Positions 58,727 to 64,000 of a stretch of 64,000 nucleotides of DNA are shown piece by piece. The translations under genes and the position numbers were made by a program. The first letter of the stretch is position 1. Every line of letters starts with the position of its first letter. The stretch is from Flavobacteriaceae bacterium (GTDB taxonomy: Bacteria > Bacteroidota > Bacteroidia > Flavobacteriales > Flavobacteriaceae). The stretch spans positions 1-64,000 of the forward strand of contig JANQMD010000022.1 of assembly GCA_028280265.1 (NCBI GenBank), read 5' to 3'. The notes under the pieces are model-generated. The model was not told the DNA's origin and did not search any database. It worked only from the letters and a program-made list of their open reading frames with translations.

Positions 58727-60085
58727 TTAATATCTTGGTTTATTTTGATCGTTCATAATTTCTTTAATCTTTTTCTCCTCCCAGTTTTTCCCTAAGAAAA
58801 TGTTGTAGTTGTTTGCTTCTAACCAATGGAATACAATTCCTATACCCCATCCAACTAGAGGGAACCAAAACCAATGAAAATAAGGGGAGAAATATAAATT
58901 GATAAAAATCAAAATAGGGATCACTACTACATAAGAGGCTAGGTTCTGGTAAAACTCTTTGAGTTTTTCTACACGCTCTACTGCGCGTACGTATTTGCTG
59001 TTTTCAAAATCTTCTGTGTACATTGTATTGTTCATTTTTTTCAGGAGAGGTATACTCACCTTAAATATTTTGTTATCATTTTCAATTACGACTCTTTTCC
59101 TCGTAATCAATCCATATCTATCTGCAATATTGCTCAATCCAACTTTTGTGCTTTTTCCTATAGCTTCTTTAGGATTGATGTTGTTCTGTATTACCAGATA
59201 GTCATCTTGTTCGTAAATACTAATCTTCAAGGGTCTTGTTGAAGACACCACATTGTGTTTTACTGCATTTTCCAATAGCAATTGCAGTGACAAGGGAACA
59301 ATTTTCAGATCGTCACTACTAACCGTTGAAGGTATTTCAAATTGTACGGCATCTTCAAATCGCATGCCTAAGAGTTCCATATAGGTTTTAGCGAACTTTA
59401 ATTCTTCTGATAAAGGAATTAGATCTTTGTTTCTCTGCTCTAAAACATATCTATATACTTTAGATAGTTTGGTTGTAAACTTTTCTGCTTGATAAGGGTT
59501 TTCACTGATCAGCGAGGTTAATACATTTAAACTGTTGAATAAAAAATGTGGATCAATCTGACTCTTCAAAGATTCAAATTTTGCCGTTTCTGTTTTGGCT
59601 ACAATTTCTTGCTTTACTGTTTGCTGAGTCATGGCAGCTTTCCAGTTTTTCATAAAGCCTCTGGCATGTAGAAAAGTTGAAACTCCAAGTGACAAAATAA
59701 TATAGAACAAATGCATCCAAAAAAAGTTCCCTTTAAAAAACTTCTCAGGTGGAACATCTCCCCAAAGAATTAATGTGATATAATCGATAGTTAAAACAAG
59801 AGGAACTGTATATAATATTGTAACTATAATTCCTACTGTAACTCTCTCTCTAGTCTGTGTAATCCAATCCCATTTAGAGCTTAAAAAATTATTTAGCAAC
59901 CCATTTCCAAAGCCCATTCCAAAAGAGAACATGGCCGATATTGCAAATGATCTCAAGATACCATCTACTGTTGGTGGGTTTAGGAGTACTCCAAAGATGA
60001 ATGTAAAGATTAGTGTCAATTGCAAGCAAACGATAAATCCTTTTTTCAAGCTTTTAATAGCAAATACCTCTTGTCTGTTATTCAT
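58727..60085 (-). CDS. LytS/YehU-type sensor histidine kinase with a C-terminal fused 2TM domain
   Basis: Kinase: LKSQIDPHFLFNSLNVLTSL, LSLQLLLENAVKHNVV, VGLSNIADRYGLI; then FKVSIPLLKK|MNNTMYTEDFENSKYVRAVERVEKLKEFYQN...FHWLEANNYNIFLGKNWEEKKIKEIMND in the same frame. Confidence 0.93.
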   Translation of the reverse strand: MNNRQEVFAIKSLKKGFIVCLQLTLIFTFIFGVLLNPPTVDGILRSFAISAMFSFGMGFGNGLLNNFLSSKWDWITQTRERVTVGIIVTILYTVPLVLTIDYITLILWGDVPPEKFFKGNFFWMHLFYIILSLGVSTFLHARGFMKNWKAAMTQQTVKQEIVAKTETAKFESLKSQIDPHFLFNSLNVLTSLISENPYQAEKFTTKLSKVYRYVLEQRNKDLIPLSEELKFAKTYMELLGMRFEDAVQFEIPSTVSSDDLKIVPLSLQLLLENAVKHNVVSSTRPLKISIYEQDDYLVIQNNINPKEAIGKSTKVGLSNIADRYGLITRKRVVIENDNKIFKVSIPLLKKMNNTMYTEDFENSKYVRAVERVEKLKEFYQNLASYVVVIPILIFINLYFSPYFHWFWFPLVGWGIGIVFHWLEANNYNIFLGKNWEEKKIKEIMNDQNKPRY

Positions 60086-60129
60086 CTTTTGAGAATCTTT
60101 GGTTATGGTTATAAAGTTAACTAAACTTA

Positions 60130-60546
60130 TTAAAATTTAATTTCTAGGTTTTTATCCTCAGTATCAATTGTAAACTTAGCATCCATATATTTTGGAGGTC
60201 CAAAACTCATTATATTATTCGACATTCCATAGTCTTCCATAGGCATTCCATTTGGGCTAAAATCCATCTTGTCATTATTGTTCTTATCATGGAAACAAAT
60301 CACTGCATATTCTCCTGGTTCTACACCTTCAAAAGTAACAGTGCTTTTTCCATCAATAATTTTTGCTGCTTTCGATTGCAATGGCTCTTTCATAAATGTT
60401 TCTTTGTTGTACAAAGCAAACGCTACTTTACCGTCGCTACTAGATACATTTACTACAGTAGCAGTGATTTTCTGTTTTTGAGTTCCTAATACACTTCCTG
60501 TAAAAAGGATGGTTGCTGTTAAGATAGTGGCTAAAATTTTCATCAT
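60130..60546 (-). CDS. DUF2141 domain secreted protein
   Basis: Signal peptide; GKVAFALYNKETFMKEPLQSK...GEYAVICFHDKNNNDKMDFSPNGMPMEDYGMSNN. Confidence 0.88.
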   Translation of the reverse strand: MMKILATILTATILFTGSVLGTQKQKITATVVNVSSSDGKVAFALYNKETFMKEPLQSKAAKIIDGKSTVTFEGVEPGEYAVICFHDKNNNDKMDFSPNGMPMEDYGMSNNIMSFGPPKYMDAKFTIDTEDKNLEIKF

Positions 60547-60709
60547 GTTTTGTTTTTGTGATACTGAAATAAGATCAGTACGAATTAATTACACAACAAA
60601 TGTGCAACAGAAATACACTCTGAAAAACAAAAAACAACCGAGTTGTCATTTTTTACAGACGAACTGTAGAAAAAAGAATGAATGTTATTTAAAAGTTTGA
60701 GGACACTCC

Positions 60710-60814
60710 AATTATCAATGTACCAATGAGCTAAAAGCTAAAATTAAACATTTCACTATGAATCAAACATTAAAACATTAGATTATTGGATTATTGGATT
60801 ACTAGATCATTGGA
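60710..60814. repeat. AT-rich quasi-periodic repeat (attagattattggattattggattactagatcattggatta)
   Basis: Repeated GATTATTG/GATTACTA/GATCATTG words. Confidence 0.6.
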
Positions 60815-61954
60815 TTAAAGAATCCGTTTGAATAAAGCCCTTGTAAATTTCCATGAAGGCATGCTCCACATGATCTTCACATCTTCAAAAAATGTAGTTT
60901 TCTCATCTAAAAAACGAAATACTTTTTGAACTCTATTCTTTTGAAAAAGTGTTGAAAACAGTCTCGCTCCTTGATGATTGTATTTTGACAATACGTCTAA
61001 TAATAATAAATCATACCACCAGAAACGTCCTGATTTATGGAACTCACGCAAGTTTTTCTCTGTTTTTAAGAACTCGATAACTTCTCTTGTTTTTCTTGTA
61101 ATGTTCATAAAAGTATAACCCGTGCTAGCTTTTGACCAGCCACCCACAGTTCCTATGTTTAAAACATTTTTTGAATTATGCTTCCAGAATTTGTAGGCGG
61201 TCATGGGAATCATCCCCTTCTCTTTCTCAACAATTTTATAATCTGTAATTCCTTTTTCTTCTAGATATTGAACAATTTCTTTCTCATATTCCACTTCGCT
61301 CAAAAGACGAGCTGAAAAGAGCGTGTACTCAAAAAGTGCTTTTCTAGGAGAAATAGGCAATATGTACATGAACCTGGTTTTGCGTTTTTGCTGGACGGTA
61401 AAATCCATGAAAGTAGCCTTAGAATCATCAAACATTACGTCTTTAGTCTCTACAAACCAACCTATAAAATGTTGCTTTAAAACTGGATATTTCTTTTGCT
61501 GTTGATAGTTCGCATTAAAGGCAATGCTATTAAAAATTTTTTGTGCACTATAACTCGTCTTTTCCGTTAGTACTGAAGCAGAGTTCGATTTATGACTAAT
61601 GTTTAGTACTGTATCACTCACAAAAGAAAAATTAGATTTTGCTTCTATGGTTTTCCACATCAGTTGGTAAAAATCAGCGCTTCGAATCATTTTATACTCG
61701 TAAGGTGCTATGCTGGTTTTTGTTGAGTAGAATGGGCTCTCAAAAATAATTTCACTCCACACCTTACATAAAATAGCGTCCCATTCTCCTTTTCCTTCTT
61801 CCCAAAAACACCATGTTCGGTCGTTGGATTTTTTCTTCTCTTTGTCAATGATTAAGATTGTTTTATCCTCGAAAAAAGAATCATTGGCCATTCGATATGC
61901 CAACATCAATCCCGATGCTCCGCTACCAGTAATTATGTAGTCAAACTCTTTCAT
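60815..61954 (-). CDS. crtY: Lycopene beta-cyclase
   Basis: FDYIITGSGASGLMLAYRM, IIDKEKKKSNDRTWCFWEEG, MDFTVQQKRKTRFMYILPISPRKALFEYTLFS, NIGTVGGWSKASTGYTF. Confidence 0.93.
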   Translation of the reverse strand: MKEFDYIITGSGASGLMLAYRMANDSFFEDKTILIIDKEKKKSNDRTWCFWEEGKGEWDAILCKVWSEIIFESPFYSTKTSIAPYEYKMIRSADFYQLMWKTIEAKSNFSFVSDTVLNISHKSNSASVLTEKTSYSAQKIFNSIAFNANYQQQKKYPVLKQHFIGWFVETKDVMFDDSKATFMDFTVQQKRKTRFMYILPISPRKALFEYTLFSARLLSEVEYEKEIVQYLEEKGITDYKIVEKEKGMIPMTAYKFWKHNSKNVLNIGTVGGWSKASTGYTFMNITRKTREVIEFLKTEKNLREFHKSGRFWWYDLLLLDVLSKYNHQGARLFSTLFQKNRVQKVFRFLDEKTTFFEDVKIMWSMPSWKFTRALFKRIL

Positions 61955-62583
61955 CAGAAAAATAAAAAGGTTAGAAAGAATATTGCAATGGCAATCAAAA
62001 TATGAACCGACATTAATTTTTGACTTCTGATTTTAAAGCTATTGTATATCAGATGAGCTATTAGTGAAACTACAAACCAGCCTATATAATTTTGTATTGG
62101 TACAATTCCATTTTCAAATTCCCAAAAATCAAATCGAGGAGCCGATACCTCTATAGTCATATCCAAAAGTGTCATAAATAAAGCCCCTAAAAAAGCTCTT
62201 AAAAAAAGGTTCTTTGATAAAAGCAATGATACATCACTGGTAACGATCGTTAAGACAATCCAGTTGACACAAATCATGATGGGAACTCCGCCTACTTTCC
62301 ACCCTAAATTTTCTCCATACTCATAAGACCCAAAAATAAAACCATGATTGACTCCCAAGTATTCTGTTACGAATCCAATGAAAAAAGGAATAGATGCTGC
62401 TGTAAAAAAACGAACAGTAATTTTTTCTAAATTCCAAAGAATCATTAGAAAGTACAAACCTAAATTTAAAGGAGTCAAACTCAAAAACCAATCGGAGTTA
62501 GATGACAAAATGCCAAAGATCCCAGATATATTGAATAGCCAGATGATAAATATAGAAACAAAGAGCTTTTTCTTTTTACCCAT
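61954..62583 (-). CDS. Carotenoid biosynthesis protein, CruF-like membrane protein
   Basis: FIGFVTEYLGVNHGFIFGSYEYGENLGWKVGGVPIMICVNWIVL, LGALFMTLLDMTIEVSAPRFDFWEFENG. Confidence 0.88.
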   Translation of the reverse strand: MGKKKKLFVSIFIIWLFNISGIFGILSSNSDWFLSLTPLNLGLYFLMILWNLEKITVRFFTAASIPFFIGFVTEYLGVNHGFIFGSYEYGENLGWKVGGVPIMICVNWIVLTIVTSDVSLLLSKNLFLRAFLGALFMTLLDMTIEVSAPRFDFWEFENGIVPIQNYIGWFVVSLIAHLIYNSFKIRSQKLMSVHILIAIAIFFLTFLFF

Positions 62584-64000
62584 TCTTTTTGAGTATTAAT
62601 TCAGAAACTATTTTTCCAGATAATAAACATAGTGGAATGCCTCCCCCTGGATGTACGCTCCCTCCACAAAAATAGAGATTCCGTATTTTTTGTGAAAAGT
62701 TGGGGTGACGTAGAAATGCTGCAAATTGATTGTTGCTAGAAGCTCCATACAATGCTCCTTGGTATGACATCGTATTTTTTTCTATACTTCTTGGATCTAA
62801 TATGGATTCATACTCTATAAACTCTTCAATAGGTTGCTTTAAAATTGAAGACAATTTTTTAATTACATTTTCTCTGGTTCTGTTGATGATTTTATCCCAA
62901 TCTTGGCCAGTGTTACTGGGTACATTGACCATCACAAACCAGTTCTCACATCCAGCCGGGGCATCTCTCTTCTCCTCTTTAGAACTGATATTGATGTAAA
63001 CTGTTGGATCATTACACACATTCTTCTTCTTAAAGATAGTCTCAAATTCTATCTTGTAATCATTGGAGAAGAAAATATTATGCAGATCCAGTTCTGAAAA
63101 TTCTTTGCGAACTCCCCAATAAAAAATCAACGCAGAACTAGAACGAGGCTGTTTTAATATTTTTTCAGGAGCCTTTTGGTTTTTCAACAAAAGCCTGTAT
63201 GTGGGCATTACATCGCTGTTGGATACAATGACATCAGCAAAATAATTCGCTTTTGCTGTTCGTATACCTTTGGCCTTTCTATTTTCTATGAGGACTTCTT
63301 CAACTTTTTCAGAAAAATGGAACTTTACTCCAATGTCTTTGGCCAATTGAAACAGACTTTGAGTAATTGCATACATTCCACCTCTTGGGAAATACGTTCC
63401 AAAGTGTTGCTCCAAATGAGGAATCATAGACATTATTCCAGGTGTTTGATAAGGATCAGAACCATTGTAGGTAGCATATCGATCGAACAGTTGAACCAAT
63501 CGTTCATCGTCAAATTTTTTACGATTGTATGTGTGCAATGTAGAATTGATGTGAAGGCTCCTTAGATTCAAGATTGCTTTGATTGTGTCATTAGACAAAT
63601 ACGTTTGTATTTTATGCAATGACTTTTCTAAAAATAATCTGGACGTCAAATCGTATTTCTTTTGACTCTGATCTAAATATTCCAAAACCTCTTCTTTGGT
63701 TACATTAAAAGAAGTTTCCGCATTGGACGCAAAACTATTTTTCTCAGCATCAGCTTGAAAACGTGTCCCATCCTCGTAAAAATAATTGCAAATGATGTCT
63801 TTTCTCTTGTAAGAAAAATAATCCTCGATACGAGCCTTACTCACAGTAAACAACTCTTCTATAAATTGCGGCATGGTAAAGAGAGAGGGTCCCATATCGA
63901 AACGATAACCCAACTCTGAAAACTCATTTAATTTCCCTCCGGGATTTTCATTCATTTCAAAGACAATAGACTCAATACCTTCAGATTGAAGTCGAATGGC
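62576..64000 (-). CDS. crtI: Phytoene desaturase (CrtI-type), N-terminus outside the window
   Basis: NPGGKLNEFSELGYRFDMGPSLFTMPQFIEELF and LYFCGGSVHPGGGIPLCLLSGKIVSE; frame stays open to 64000 (AIRLQSEGIESIVFEMNENPGG). Confidence 0.95.
   Translation of the reverse strand, partial: AIRLQSEGIESIVFEMNENPGGKLNEFSELGYRFDMGPSLFTMPQFIEELFTVSKARIEDYFSYKRKDIICNYFYEDGTRFQADAEKNSFASNAETSFNVTKEEVLEYLDQSQKKYDLTSRLFLEKSLHKIQTYLSNDTIKAILNLRSLHINSTLHTYNRKKFDDERLVQLFDRYATYNGSDPYQTPGIMSMIPHLEQHFGTYFPRGGMYAITQSLFQLAKDIGVKFHFSEKVEEVLIENRKAKGIRTAKANYFADVIVSNSDVMPTYRLLLKNQKAPEKILKQPRSSSALIFYWGVRKEFSELDLHNIFFSNDYKIEFETIFKKKNVCNDPTVYINISSKEEKRDAPAGCENWFVMVNVPSNTGQDWDKIINRTRENVIKKLSSILKQPIEEFIEYESILDPRSIEKNTMSYQGALYGASSNNQFAAFLRHPNFSQKIRNLYFCGGSVHPGGGIPLCLLSGKIVSELILKKNG

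Noticed and set aside
63176-63565. 129-aa plus-strand ORF inside crtI
   Set aside because: Antisense to a strongly supported phytoene desaturase frame.
1-64000. tRNA, rRNA, tmRNA, integrase or phage genes
   Set aside because: No T-loop-like tRNA signatures, rRNA segments, recombinase or phage structural proteins seen by eye; a tRNAscan-SE/Infernal run would be needed to be certain.

Overview
This window is chromosomal DNA from a Bacteroidota bacterium, most likely a member of the Flavobacteriia. Supporting signs are gldI, TonB receptors, LytTR systems, a crtY/crtI-type carotenoid cluster and TAnnTTTG promoters. Most of it is ordinary, densely packed coding sequence with recognisable housekeeping genes: ndk, recF, ribH, mutL, mtaB, mnmA, purB, ffh, folD, nrnA-like and msrB. 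I found no rRNA, tRNA, CRISPR array, phage or transposase. Parts that deserve a second look: (1) a LytTR / histidine-kinase locus with five tandem 2TM-domain proteins plus a sixth 2TM domain fused to the kinase (56.3-60.5 kb); (2) a second LytTR locus with one intact kinase, one apparently degenerate kinase and a secreted protein built of about eight ~34-aa 'SDYY' repeats (46.3-50.5 kb); (3) a three-gene cassette of small beta-rich protein, secreted barrel-like protein and patatin-like lipase (34.3-37.2 kb); (4) a small secreted protein before a TonB receptor that lacks a canonical start codon and sits in the -1 frame behind two A-rich slippery heptamers at the end of terC; (5) an intergenic repeat zone (3.5-4.4 kb) with a nested palindromic element and a ~297-bp direct duplication; (6) four dispersed TGTCA...TGACA palindromes. 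Two CDSs run off the window edges (1-3303 and 62576-64000). The first is absent from the supplied ORF track and the second is listed there with a truncated N-terminus. All family calls are by eye from motifs; no database search was run.
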